A DNA stretch of 60,366 nt from assembly GCA_902595725.1 (NCBI GenBank), contig CACJRJ010000004.1:1-60366 (forward strand). The letters run 5' to 3'. The DNA is from an uncultured Pelagibacteraceae bacterium. GTDB taxonomy: Bacteria > Pseudomonadota > Alphaproteobacteria > Pelagibacterales > Pelagibacteraceae. Shown here piece by piece: positions 41,350-50,380 of the stretch (the first letter of the stretch is position 1; each line of letters opens with the position of its first letter). The notes beneath the pieces were generated by a model that had not been told where the DNA came from, did no database searches, and saw only the letters and a list, made by a program, of their open reading frames with translations. A program made the position numbers and the translations under genes.

Positions 41350-42078
41350 TTATATTTTACAAATTCTTTTGACCTTTAAATTTGCAGTTCTTTCTATTCT
41401 TTTTATTGTTTCGTTAATTGGCATTATAATAACTTTTTTTTCTGGACCATAAGCATGAATTAATTCTTTTGAATTAACACAAACTGCTACATGTCCTTTC
41501 CAATAAATAATATCACCAAGTTTAAATTTTTTTTTTGTTCTATTTCCTTTTTTGTAATTTATTTGATCAATTGTATCTCTTGGAAAAAACCTTTTATTAA
41601 ATTTATAAAAAAGCTGAATTAGAGCTGAACAATCAATGCCGTGATAAGTCTTACCTCCCCATTTATATTTACAGTTTAAATATGACTTAAAAATTTTGGA
41701 AAAATTTTTTTCTTTTTTATTTATATGAGTTATATCTTTTTGTTTTATCCATTTATTTTTTCTGAACATAACATAATTTTTTTTTTTCTTTATAATTTCA
41801 ATTTCACTTGAAAATGGTAAAAAATTTTTTGATTTATAAACTCTAGTCTTCAAAACTTTTACTTTGTGAGTTGGTTTAAATTTTTTTATAAAGTTTTTAT
41901 CTTTTATATAGCCAATATATCTGTCATAAGATGTTCTTATTTTAAGAAAACTTTTTGTTTTTCTTAAAACTTTAAATTTTTCACCATAAATAATTTGTGA
42001 GCTAATTTTGGAATTAGTAGAAGGTCGTTCGTATATATTTATACAGGGGTATGTTGAGTAATAATTACTTTGCACCAA
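41350..42078 (-). CDS. NlpC/P60 (C40) peptidase with SH3-like domain, no signal peptide
   Basis: This 242-aa protein probably cleaves gamma-D-glutamyl-diaminopimelate bonds in cell-wall peptides. The N-terminal half has SH3-like strands (about 10-60 and 75-118). The C40 domain follows, with C150 in HGIDCSALIQLF, H196 in WKGHVAVCV and H208 in LIHAYG, so the catalytic set is complete. There is no N-terminal hydrophobic segment, so it appears cytoplasmic, unlike wall-growth hydrolases. The start is weak: TTG at 42078 or GTG at 42075, without a clear SD, both inside the end of ampG. The layout recalls the cytoplasmic recycling enzyme YkfC of Bacillus; the assignment is by architecture only. Confidence 0.82.
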   Translation of the reverse strand: MVQSNYYSTYPCINIYERPSTNSKISSQIIYGEKFKVLRKTKSFLKIRTSYDRYIGYIKDKNFIKKFKPTHKVKVLKTRVYKSKNFLPFSSEIEIIKKKKNYVMFRKNKWIKQKDITHINKKEKNFSKIFKSYLNCKYKWGGKTYHGIDCSALIQLFYKFNKRFFPRDTIDQINYKKGNRTKKKFKLGDIIYWKGHVAVCVNSKELIHAYGPEKKVIIMPINETIKRIERTANLKVKRICKI

Positions 42079-43438
42079 TTTTTATTTTATTTCTTATAAA
42101 CCACAAACAAATTAGAGAAGGAATTACCATTATTGTGGTTAAAACAAAGAAAGTTCCCCAGTCACCATTTAGCCAATCAACCAGAGCTCCTGAAGATGAG
42201 GCAAGAGTTGTTCTACCAGCTGTTCCTATTGAAGCAAGTAAAGCATATTGAGTGGCAGTATAAGTTCTATCAACTAATAAAGAAATAAATGCCACAAAAG
42301 CTACCGTTGCAAAAGCAGCTGTAATATCATCAGCTATTACTGCAATTGCAAATAATAATTCAGATTTTCCTGTCCAAGCCAAAAATGCAAATAGAAGGTT
42401 TGTTAGAGCCATCAATCCTCCAGCAAAGAACATTGTTTTTATTGTTCCTGCTCTCATTGCCATTACTCCACCTAGTAATGTGAAAATAACAGTTGTAATC
42501 CAACCAAGTCCTTTTGAGTAAATAGCAATCTGTCCTTTAGAAAATCCAATTTCTTTATAAAAAACAATAGACATACGACCAAGGAATGCTTCACCAATTT
42601 TAAATAAGAATACAAAACCTAAAATTCCTGCAGCAATAGCAAATCCATTTTTTTTAAAGAAACTTATTATTGGTCCACCAATAGTTCCTGTAATGTACGC
42701 AATAAAATTAGTTATAATATTGCTAGATCCAAGTTTTCCTTCAATTAGCTTATCAGTTTCCCTTTGTTTTGCTTGTCTATCAGTTTCAATTGGTTCATGA
42801 ACAAACATCAATCCAATATTCATTAGAATTATTACAACTCCTAAAACTAAAAAAGTAGCTTGCCAATAATCAGCAATACCTATGTTTTGAAAATATTCTG
42901 CAACAAATAAAGCTACAACTCCTCCTAACTTATAACCAGTCCACCAGCCAACTACTGCCATTGCCGCACCAGCTGCCATAGCTTTTCCTTCATTTTCGTT
43001 GATTTGTTCAATTCTTAATGCGTCAACAGTTATATCTTGCGTGGCAGATGCTATAGCAATAATTAATCCAACAGTAATTAAAAGAGCTAAGTTTTGTGTT
43101 GGATTTATAAAACTCCAAACTATCAAACTTAGTAAAATTGCAATTTGCATTAAAACTATCCATCCTCTTCTGTGGCCTAGTTTTTTTGTTAATAGAGGAA
43201 TTTGAATTCTATCTATAATGGGAGCCCATAAATAATTAAATGCATAGACACCAAAAATTAAACCTGCCCATCCAATAGTTGATCTACTAAGTCCTTCTTC
43301 TTTTAGCCAAAGACTCAAACTACTTGCAATTAATACCCATGGAAAACCACTTATTGCTCCAAGAAGCAATATTCTTAACATTCTTATATCTTTGTAAACT
43401 AAAAGCGATTCAACCCAACTTTGTTTTTTTTCTACCAT
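42065..43438 (-). CDS. ampG: AmpG-like muropeptide permease (MFS)
   Basis: AmpG carries anhydro-muropeptides from periplasm to cytoplasm for recycling. The protein is about 457 aa with roughly 12 membrane segments. The N-terminal YKDIRMLRILLLGAISGFPW and LSLWLKEEGLSRSTIGW, and the later ATQDITVDALRIE, fit the AmpG family. I start it at the ATG at 43438, which overlaps the trkH stop as TAATG and has GGAG a few bases upstream; a TTG 15 nt earlier is less likely. Overlap with the peptidase gene supports a wall-recycling role. Other MFS substrates cannot be excluded. Confidence 0.82.
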   Translation of the reverse strand: MVEKKQSWVESLLVYKDIRMLRILLLGAISGFPWVLIASSLSLWLKEEGLSRSTIGWAGLIFGVYAFNYLWAPIIDRIQIPLLTKKLGHRRGWIVLMQIAILLSLIVWSFINPTQNLALLITVGLIIAIASATQDITVDALRIEQINENEGKAMAAGAAMAVVGWWTGYKLGGVVALFVAEYFQNIGIADYWQATFLVLGVVIILMNIGLMFVHEPIETDRQAKQRETDKLIEGKLGSSNIITNFIAYITGTIGGPIISFFKKNGFAIAAGILGFVFLFKIGEAFLGRMSIVFYKEIGFSKGQIAIYSKGLGWITTVIFTLLGGVMAMRAGTIKTMFFAGGLMALTNLLFAFLAWTGKSELLFAIAVIADDITAAFATVAFVAFISLLVDRTYTATQYALLASIGTAGRTTLASSSGALVDWLNGDWGTFFVLTTIMVIPSLICLWFIRNKIKIGAK

Positions 43439-44886
43439 TAATACTTTCTCCAAAAAGATGGAATAAACAACACTAGTATAGCAAACAACTCAAGTCTACC
43501 TAAAATCATCCCCATGCTTAAAGCCCATTTAGAAGGATCAGATAATGAGGAGAAATTACCATTAGGTCCAATAATTTCACCTAACCCAGGACCCACATTG
43601 GAAATAGAAGTTGCTGCTCCAGAAATTGATGTAACAAAATCTAAACCAGTTAAAGATAATATTGCAGTTAAAAAGAAAAAAATAACAATATAAAGAAATA
43701 TAAATGAAATTACTGAAGACATAAATTTATCATCAATATTTTTTTTGTCATATTTAATAACAAAAATACCTCTTGGATATATTATTTTTTTTAGTTGATT
43801 TATCAAAAAATGATAAAGTAATTGAATTCTAAAAATTTTTATACCACAAGCAGTTGATCCTGCACATCCACCAATAAACATTAAAATTAAAAAAAATATA
43901 AGTGGGAAATTTCCCCATTGATCAAAATCTTTTGTTACATAACCAGTTCCTGTCAAAATAGAAATTACATTAAATGAAATTGATCTTATACTTATTTCAA
44001 ATATATTTTGTTTTGAAATAGCTAAATAAATAAACAATATTATTATAGAAAATAATATTACTTTAAAAAAAGTTTTAATCTGAGTATCTGAAAAAAATAT
44101 TTTTTTATCACCATTAAGAAATTTTATATATGCAATAAAAGGTAAGCTTCCTAATAATACAAACACCATTGAGGTAGTTTCTATTAAAATACTGTCAAAA
44201 TATCCTATAGATTCGTTGTAATTAGAAAAACCACCTGTAGCAATAGTAGTCATTGAATGAGTAAGACTATCAAAAAAATTCATTCCAAAAATTTTATAAA
44301 ATAAAGCGCACGAAAATGTTAAGATCGAGTAGATAATAATTAATCTTAAACTTATTTCTTTAGATTTTGGCAAAATTTTTTCAGCATTATCGTTACTCGA
44401 TACTTTAAATAATTGCATACCACCTACATTCATTATTGGCATAAGGGTAATTGCCATTACAATTATACCAATTCCACCTAACCATTGTAGTATAGCTCTC
44501 CAAAACAATATACTTTTCGGTGCAGTGTCCAAGTTAATTATTACTGTGGAACCGGTAGTAGTGATTCCGGACATACTTTCAAAAAAGGCATCAGTTAAAG
44601 TTAAACCTAAATTAGAAAATATAAATGGCAGAGAACCAAATATAGCTATACTTAACCATGAAAGTGAAGTTAATAAAAAAGCTTGAGGTAAATTTAACTT
44701 TTTATCATGATCAAGGTTCGATAAAAAAAATAATATACCAAAAACAATTGTAATAATTCCTGAGCTAATAAATGAAGAGTCCAACTCATTATATATAAAC
44801 TGAATAATTACTGGGATAATCATGGCCAATCCCAAAATTACTTGTAATACACCAAGTGTAAAAAACACAGTTTTATAATTCGACAT
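43438..44886 (-). CDS. trkH: TrkH-family potassium transporter
   Basis: TrkH is the membrane pore of Trk-type K+ uptake. The 482-aa protein has many membrane helices and four filter-like loops, visible as ESMSGITTTGSTV, TTIATGGFSNYNES, SILTGTGYVTKDF and GAATSISNVGPGLG. The block GGCAGSTACGIKIFR is typical. No trkA (the cytosolic gating partner) is nearby. The gene reads divergently from lysS and overlaps ampG by one base. Confidence 0.93.
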   Translation of the reverse strand: MSNYKTVFFTLGVLQVILGLAMIIPVIIQFIYNELDSSFISSGIITIVFGILFFLSNLDHDKKLNLPQAFLLTSLSWLSIAIFGSLPFIFSNLGLTLTDAFFESMSGITTTGSTVIINLDTAPKSILFWRAILQWLGGIGIIVMAITLMPIMNVGGMQLFKVSSNDNAEKILPKSKEISLRLIIIYSILTFSCALFYKIFGMNFFDSLTHSMTTIATGGFSNYNESIGYFDSILIETTSMVFVLLGSLPFIAYIKFLNGDKKIFFSDTQIKTFFKVILFSIIILFIYLAISKQNIFEISIRSISFNVISILTGTGYVTKDFDQWGNFPLIFFLILMFIGGCAGSTACGIKIFRIQLLYHFLINQLKKIIYPRGIFVIKYDKKNIDDKFMSSVISFIFLYIVIFFFLTAILSLTGLDFVTSISGAATSISNVGPGLGEIIGPNGNFSSLSDPSKWALSMGMILGRLELFAILVLFIPSFWRKY

Positions 44887-44978
44887 TTTGAATGGACATT
44901 ATTTTATGGTAAATAAATTTCAACTCTATAAGAATTATTAAAACCATGAATTTTATGAGTTATTTTTGTATTTAAACT
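44887..44978. other. Divergent trkH/lysS intergenic region
   Basis: This 92-bp AT-rich gap must hold both start signals. Toward lysS, TTGAAT (44888-44893) and TAAATA (44910-44915) are 16 bp apart. Toward trkH, TTGAAA (minus strand, 44918-44923) is the best -35 candidate. These matches are weak, and no tRNA or stable RNA fold was seen. Confidence 0.35.
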
Positions 44979-46541
44979 GTGATTGATAAAACAAACATAG
45001 AAAAAACTAATGCATGGCCTTTTGTTGAGGCTAAAAAAATTCTGCGTGAAAGAAAAAAATATATAGATCAAAAGGGTAAAATAATTTTACAAACTGGCTA
45101 TGGGCCTAGTGGACTTCCTCATATTGGAACTTTTGGCGAAGTTGCTAGAACCTCAATGCTTGTTAATGCATTAAATAATTTAACAGATCTTCCAAAAGAA
45201 ATAATTACATTTTCTGATGATATGGACGGACTTAGAAAAGTTCCAGAAAATATTCCTAACAAGGAAATTTTGGAAGATAATTTGCATAAACCCTTAACAG
45301 TAGTGCCAGATCCATTTAAAAAATTTAATAGTTTTGGGGAGCACAATAATGAAATGTTAAAAAAATTTTTAAATAATTTTAATTTTAAATATACTTTTAA
45401 AAGTTCAACTGAACTTTATAAGTCAGGTTTTTTTAATGAAACATTAAAAGTAATACTAAAAAAATATAATTTTATAATGGATATAATTATTCCAACATTG
45501 GGTAAAGAAAGGCAAAAAACTTATTCTCCATTTTTACCAATTTGTCCAGATACTGGTGTTGTTTTAGAAATTCCTGTTTTAGAAATAGACGATAAAAATT
45601 CAAAAATTATTTTTGATAATTATGGAAAAAAATTGGAAAAGAGTATTCTAGATGGGCACTGTAAACTTCAGTGGAAAGTAGACTGGGCGATGAGATGGTA
45701 TGCTCTTGATGTTGATTTTGAAATGTATGGTAAAGATTTAATTGAAAGCGCCATTCTATCTACAAAAATTATAAAAATATTAGGAAAAACTAACCCTACA
45801 GGTTTTGCTTATGAGCTATTTCTTGATGAAAAAGGTGAAAAAATATCTAAATCAAAAGGTAATGGAATAACAATTGATCAATGGTTGGAATATGCTTCTC
45901 CTGAAAGTTTATCTTTATTTATGTATCAAAACCCAAAAAGAGCAAAAAAACTATATAAAGAAATTGTTCCTAAAGCTGTAGATGAGTATTTAGATTTTAT
46001 TGAAAAAGGTAAAAATCAAAATGAATTACAAATGTTATTAAATCCTGTTTGGCACGTTCATAATGGAAAAATTCCAAGAGAAAATACAATAATGACATTT
46101 TCTATGCTACTTAACTTGGTTGAAGCTAGCAATGCTAATTCAAAAGAACTTTTGTGGAAATTTGTTAAAAAATATAAACCAAACATTTTAGAAAAAGATC
46201 ATCCAATATTTGATATGTTGATTGAATATGCAATTAAATATTTTAATGATGTAATTAAAAAAAATAAAAAATATAAAAAACCTAATTCTGAAGAAATTAA
46301 AGCACTAGAAGCATTAATTATAGTATTAGAAAAATGCAATGATGATATGCAACCTGAGGAAATTCAAACACAAATTTATACGGTTGGAAAAGAAAATGGC
46401 TATAAGGAAAATCTAAGAGATTGGTTTAGATTGATTTATGAGGTAGTTTTTGGTGACGAAAATGGTCCAAGAATGGGTTTTTTTATTAGTTTTTTTGGTG
46501 TTAAGGAGACACAACAATTAATAAAAGATAAAATTAACTAA
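44979..46541 (+). CDS. lysS: Lysyl-tRNA synthetase, class I
   Basis: This enzyme charges tRNA-Lys with lysine. It is the class I form, known from archaea and some bacteria including alphaproteobacteria, and is unrelated to the common class II LysRS. The 520-aa sequence has the HIGH-type motif GPSGLPHIGTFGE (42-54) and the KMSKS-type motif KISKSKGNG (about residue 290). The start is a GTG at 44979, which gives a full N-terminus. It abuts pyrD with a one-base overlap (TAATG). In many genomes the symbol lysK is used for this type. Confidence 0.95.
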   Translation: MIDKTNIEKTNAWPFVEAKKILRERKKYIDQKGKIILQTGYGPSGLPHIGTFGEVARTSMLVNALNNLTDLPKEIITFSDDMDGLRKVPENIPNKEILEDNLHKPLTVVPDPFKKFNSFGEHNNEMLKKFLNNFNFKYTFKSSTELYKSGFFNETLKVILKKYNFIMDIIIPTLGKERQKTYSPFLPICPDTGVVLEIPVLEIDDKNSKIIFDNYGKKLEKSILDGHCKLQWKVDWAMRWYALDVDFEMYGKDLIESAILSTKIIKILGKTNPTGFAYELFLDEKGEKISKSKGNGITIDQWLEYASPESLSLFMYQNPKRAKKLYKEIVPKAVDEYLDFIEKGKNQNELQMLLNPVWHVHNGKIPRENTIMTFSMLLNLVEASNANSKELLWKFVKKYKPNILEKDHPIFDMLIEYAIKYFNDVIKKNKKYKKPNSEEIKALEALIIVLEKCNDDMQPEEIQTQIYTVGKENGYKENLRDWFRLIYEVVFGDENGPRMGFFISFFGVKETQQLIKDKIN

Positions 46542-47581
46542 TGTTTTCAAAAATAAGATCATTAATATTCAAATTAGATCCTGAAAAAGCACACGATTTA
46601 GCAATCAAGGCTCTTAAATTTAATGTTATTTATAAAAATAAAATTAAAAATAATAAATCAATTCAAACAGAAATTTTTGGAAAAACAATTCCAAATCCAA
46701 TAGGCATAGCAGCTGGATTTGATAAAGATGCAGAAGTTTATAATCCATTATTTAAATTAGGGTTTGGGTTTGTTGAAGTTGGAACAGTTACTCCAGTAAA
46801 TCAATATGGCAATCCTAAACCTAGAATATTTCGTCTTGAAGAAGATATGGCATTAATAAATAGACTTGGGTTCAATAATTCAGGTTCTGATAAAGTTAGA
46901 TCAAGAATTATTTCAAATTCTCCCAAAGGCTTATTTGGAATTAACATAGGACCAAATAAAGATACAACTAGTAGATTGGAAGATTATTTAATTGGCCTTC
47001 GCAAATTTTATAATCTTGCAGATTATTTGACTATCAATATATCTTCTCCTAATACTGAAAATTTGAGAGATTTTCATAATGAAGATGATTTAAATGAACT
47101 ATTGAATTTAATTGAAAAAGAAAAAAAAATATTAAAAACTACCGTTCCCATCACAGTAAAAATATCACCAGATATAGAAGATAAAAATATTAATGTAATT
47201 TCAGATTTGCTTTTAAAATATAGTGTTGAAGCAATAATAATTTCAAATACAACTGATAAAAACAGAGAAAATTTATCTAATATCAATAAATTAGAAAAAG
47301 GGGGCTTGTCTGGCAAACCTTTAGAAAAAAGATCTAATGAATTAATTAATAAATTTTATAGAATTTTAAAAAATAAAATAAAAATTATAGGTGTAGGAGG
47401 AGTTGATTCTGGTCAGAGTGCTTACCAGAAAATAATTAATGGAGCCAGTTTGGTTCAACTTTATACTGGCATGATTTATCAAGGACCTAGCATTGCTTCA
47501 AAAATAAGTGAAGAATTAATAAATATTTTGGATAAAGAAAGAGTAAAAAATATATCAGATGCAGTAGGAAGTAAAAATTGA
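46541..47581 (+). CDS. pyrD: Dihydroorotate dehydrogenase (quinone), class 2
   Basis: PyrD oxidises dihydroorotate to orotate in pyrimidine synthesis and passes electrons to ubiquinone. The 346-aa protein has the N-terminal helix region of class 2 enzymes (SLIFKLDPEKAHDLAI), GIAAGFDKDAEVYNPL, RLGFNNSG, the nucleophilic serine in NISSPNTENLR, and the FMN block GVGGVDSG with QLYTGMIYQGP. It overlaps lysS by one base. A promoter for rpmB begins just after its stop. Confidence 0.96.
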   Translation: MFSKIRSLIFKLDPEKAHDLAIKALKFNVIYKNKIKNNKSIQTEIFGKTIPNPIGIAAGFDKDAEVYNPLFKLGFGFVEVGTVTPVNQYGNPKPRIFRLEEDMALINRLGFNNSGSDKVRSRIISNSPKGLFGINIGPNKDTTSRLEDYLIGLRKFYNLADYLTINISSPNTENLRDFHNEDDLNELLNLIEKEKKILKTTVPITVKISPDIEDKNINVISDLLLKYSVEAIIISNTTDKNRENLSNINKLEKGGLSGKPLEKRSNELINKFYRILKNKIKIIGVGGVDSGQSAYQKIINGASLVQLYTGMIYQGPSIASKISEELINILDKERVKNISDAVGSKN

Positions 47582-47583
47582 TC

Positions 47584-47612
47584 TTGACTGGAAACTTTAG
47601 AACACCTATACA
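47584..47612 (+). promoter_or_regulatory. Promoter of rpmB
   Basis: TTGACT (47584-47589) and TATACA (47607-47612), spaced 17 bp, fill the pyrD-rpmB gap. The predicted start near 47619 leaves a leader of only about 6 nt before the rpmB ATG at 47625. Confidence 0.65.
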
Positions 47613-47624
47613 ATCATAAATTTT

Positions 47625-47906
47625 ATGTCTAAAAAATGTGAACTCACTGGAAAAATTCCTCTTAAAGGCCATAAGGTTAGTCATGCCAACAACAAAACTA
47701 AAAGAAGATTTTTACCTAATCTTAAAAAAGTAAGATTTAAAAGTATTATTTTAAATAAAAGTTTAAAATTAACTGTGTCTAATGCTGGAGTTAGAAGTGT
47801 AGATAAAAAAGGTAGTTTTGACCAATTTATTAAAAGTGCAAAATCAAGAAATTTATCTTCTAGATTAAAAAAATTAAAAAAATCATTACTTAGCAAATCT
47901 GCTTAA
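47625..47906 (+). CDS. rpmB: 50S ribosomal protein L28
   Basis: L28 is a small rRNA-binding protein of the large subunit. The 93-aa sequence begins SKKCELTGKIPLKGHKVSHANNKTKRRF, with the usual NLKKVRF after it. A basic C-terminal tail (about 72-93) completes the alphaproteobacterial form. The stop overlaps the transporter start by one base. Confidence 0.96.
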   Translation: MSKKCELTGKIPLKGHKVSHANNKTKRRFLPNLKKVRFKSIILNKSLKLTVSNAGVRSVDKKGSFDQFIKSAKSRNLSSRLKKLKKSLLSKSA

Positions 47907-48454
47907 TGAATAAAGCTTTTATAACACTTTCATTTTTAATGGGAGTGGTTGTTTTAACATCCAATTATTTAGTTCAGTTTCCAATAAATTATTTTGGTTT
48001 AAACGAAGTATTAACTTACGGGGCATTTAGTTATCCAATAGCTTTTTTAATTACTGATCTTGCAAATAGATTTTACGGAAAAATAGCTGCAAGAAAAATT
48101 GTTTATATAGGCTTTGCATTTGGTATTTGTTTTACACTTTTATTTTCTACAAATTTTGCAGATTTAATTTCAATAAGAATTGCAATTGGTTCAGGCACAG
48201 CTTTTATAGTAGCTCAATTGCTTGATGTTCAAATTTTTGATCATTTAAGAAGAAAAAAATGGTTTATAGCACCTCTAACGTCATCTTTAATTGGATCTAC
48301 TGTTGACACTTTTTTATTCTTTTCAATATCTTTTTATGCAACGGGAATACCTTGGTTTACTCTATCTTTAGGAGATTTAGCAGTTAAAATTTTTGTTGCA
48401 TTAGCAATGTTAATTCCATTTAGATTATTACTAGGAAGATTTAAAGCAGTTTAA
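47906..48454 (+). CDS. yhhQ: VUT/YhhQ-family transporter (probable queuosine precursor uptake)
   Basis: YhhQ-family proteins import queuosine precursors; other members of this superfamily (DUF165) were proposed as vitamin transporters. The 182-aa protein has about five or six membrane segments. The family-specific block FLITDLANRFYGKIAARK, the QLLDVQIFDHLRRKKWF loop and GSTVDTFLFFSISFY are recognisable. It overlaps rpmB by 1 nt and is probably co-transcribed with it. The substrate is inferred from the family. Confidence 0.8.
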   Translation: MNKAFITLSFLMGVVVLTSNYLVQFPINYFGLNEVLTYGAFSYPIAFLITDLANRFYGKIAARKIVYIGFAFGICFTLLFSTNFADLISIRIAIGSGTAFIVAQLLDVQIFDHLRRKKWFIAPLTSSLIGSTVDTFLFFSISFYATGIPWFTLSLGDLAVKIFVALAMLIPFRLLLGRFKAV

Positions 48455-48456
48455 AA

Positions 48457-49335
48457 TTATTTATATAAAAATTTATAAGATAAAATTTTATAAGCTAATT
48501 TAGCCACTAAAAAGTTATATGAATTAAAACCTTTTATTGGAGCAAGTTCATTTATATCTGCACCAACAATATTTGAATTTTTCATAGCTATTTTTATTAT
48601 TTCTAAAGTTTCATCCCAAAAAATACCGCCAGGCTCAGGAGTGCCAGTTGCGGGCATGATACTTGAATCAAATCCATCTACATCAAAAGTTAAATAAACT
48701 GTTTTATTTTTAATCAATTTTTTAAATTTATTTAAATTCCATTTTTTTTTATCTTTTGCCCAAAAAATATTAATTCTTGAGGAATTTTTTTTTAAATAAG
48801 GCACTTCACTTTGGGATATATTTCTAATACCAAAAGATATCACAGAAACATTTTTGTAATCCAAACATCTCTTTATTGCCGAGGCATGTGAAAATTTTGC
48901 TCCATTATAACTTTCTCTTAAATCAGCATGTGCATCAAAGTGTAATAAACATAATTTTTTAAATTTTTTTGCGAATGGAGCTATACAACCAGGCGTTATT
49001 GAGTGTTCTCCACCAAGAGTTAATGGAAAAATTTTCTTGTTTAAAAATTCTTCATTTATTTTTGACATTTTATTTAATGCTTTATTTATATTTTTATCTA
49101 TTTTGAAAGGTTTTAAGGTTCTAATTCCAATTTTTTTGTAGGGTTCACAATTTAATTCCTCATCGTATAATTCGACTTGATGTGAAGCTTTAATAATTTC
49201 TTTAGGACCATTTTTTGTTCCTCCGCCATAACTAACTGTTTTTTCTAAACCAAATGGGATAATTATAGCTTTTTCTTTAGTTTTAAACTTGTTATCAATT
49301 CCAAGAAAGCCTTCTTTATTAGATAAATAATTCAT
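48457..49335 (-). CDS. speB: Agmatinase-family ureohydrolase
   Basis: Members of this Mn-dependent family cleave agmatine to putrescine and urea; others act on guanidinobutyrate or related compounds. I start it at the ATG at 49335, one base after the preceding gene stops, rather than at 49404, which would overlap that gene by 68 nt. The protein is about 292 aa. Metal ligands are in GGEHSITPG, HFDAHADLRE and TFDVDGFDSSIMPATGTPEPGG. No arginine decarboxylase is seen in the window, so the source of agmatine, or the true substrate, is open. Confidence 0.78.
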   Translation of the reverse strand: MNYLSNKEGFLGIDNKFKTKEKAIIIPFGLEKTVSYGGGTKNGPKEIIKASHQVELYDEELNCEPYKKIGIRTLKPFKIDKNINKALNKMSKINEEFLNKKIFPLTLGGEHSITPGCIAPFAKKFKKLCLLHFDAHADLRESYNGAKFSHASAIKRCLDYKNVSVISFGIRNISQSEVPYLKKNSSRINIFWAKDKKKWNLNKFKKLIKNKTVYLTFDVDGFDSSIMPATGTPEPGGIFWDETLEIIKIAMKNSNIVGADINELAPIKGFNSYNFLVAKLAYKILSYKFLYK

Positions 49336-49336
49336 T

Positions 49337-50380
49337 TTATCCAAATATTTTTGAAAAATTTTTTCTACTTCTATTCTTCCAATCACCTTTGTGATAAGCA
49401 TCACTTACAATTAAAGGAAGAACACTGGTTGCTTCTGCAAATACCATCTGTTCTTTAGCAACATCAACTTTTCCCCAAGAGCTAGCTTCTTTTAATGTAG
49501 AACTGCTACAAGCACCATCTCTAGAGTCGGCAACAGTTATTTGAACAGCATATTTGTGCATATCAACTTCTTTTCCTAAAAGTTCAGCACAAATAACTGT
49601 GTCTTGAATAAAATTTTTTGGAACACCCCCACCAATCATAAATAGCCCAGATCCTTTTGATCTAATTTTAATTTCAGTTAGTTCACGGAATTCTCTAATT
49701 GAATCAATTGTTATATGCTCTTTTGGTTTTTTTTCTTGGTGCATTACCAGTCCAAATCCAGCACTTGAATCTGTAAAAGCTGGGCAAAAAATTGGAACAT
49801 TATTTTCATATGCAGTTTCAATTAATGAACCTTTCTTTTTTGCATTATTTTTTAAATATTTTCCAATTTCATTAATAAACTCTCTAGATGTATAACTTCT
49901 TGGTTCTAGCTTATCTGCTATTTCACATATTGTTTTATCACACATTTGAAGCTCATCTTCATCGATATAAGTATCATATATTCTATCAATATAATTTTTT
50001 CTCAATTCAGCGTCATCTTGAAATTGAGAGCCTTGATAATGTTTAAATCCAAGAGCCTCAAAGAAATCCATGTCAATAATTGATGCACCTGTAGCTACAA
50101 TTGCATCAATCATTTTATATTTAATCATATCCCTATAAATGTGCATACACCCTGCTGCTGAAGTAGACCCAGCCAATGTTAAAAAAATTGTGCAATCTTT
50201 ATCATTAATCATTTCATTGAATATATTGGCTGCATTTGCAGTTTCTCTAGAAACAAAAGACATTTTTTTCATTGATGCAATTATTTCTCTTGCATCAAAT
50301 GAAGTTATATCAATATGTTCAACAGGAGAGTTAAGAAAATCTTTTTTACTATTATGTCCTAAGTTTTTTTTATCTGACAT
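49337..50380 (-). CDS. Deoxyhypusine-synthase-like protein, probable polyamine enzyme
   Basis: Eukaryotic deoxyhypusine synthase moves an aminobutyl group from spermidine to eIF5A. Bacteria lack eIF5A, and bacterial homologues have been linked to making polyamines such as homospermidine. The 347-aa protein has the NAD-binding ATGASIIDMDF block, MIGGGVPKNFIQD, DSRDGACSSSTLKEA, and the catalytic lysine in SSWGK (K304), so it looks active. It lies 3' of the ornithine decarboxylase gene and 5' of the ureohydrolase with almost no spacing. The product (homospermidine or another amine) is inferred, not shown. Confidence 0.85.
   Translation of the reverse strand: MSDKKNLGHNSKKDFLNSPVEHIDITSFDAREIIASMKKMSFVSRETANAANIFNEMINDKDCTIFLTLAGSTSAAGCMHIYRDMIKYKMIDAIVATGASIIDMDFFEALGFKHYQGSQFQDDAELRKNYIDRIYDTYIDEDELQMCDKTICEIADKLEPRSYTSREFINEIGKYLKNNAKKKGSLIETAYENNVPIFCPAFTDSSAGFGLVMHQEKKPKEHITIDSIREFRELTEIKIRSKGSGLFMIGGGVPKNFIQDTVICAELLGKEVDMHKYAVQITVADSRDGACSSSTLKEASSWGKVDVAKEQMVFAEATSVLPLIVSDAYHKGDWKNRSRKNFSKIFG

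Noticed and set aside
47487..47684. Open frame antisense to the pyrD end and rpmB start
   Set aside because: It covers a strong rpmB promoter and two real genes; no domain is visible.
48440..48500. AT-rich inverted repeats between yhhQ and speB as a bidirectional terminator
   Set aside because: Many short A/T pairings are possible, but no GC-containing stem with a U-tract stands out; too weak to call.
49336..49404. Upstream ATG at 49404 as start of the ureohydrolase
   Set aside because: It would overlap the preceding gene by 68 nt, while the ATG at 49335 lies one base after that gene's stop and gives a normal length.
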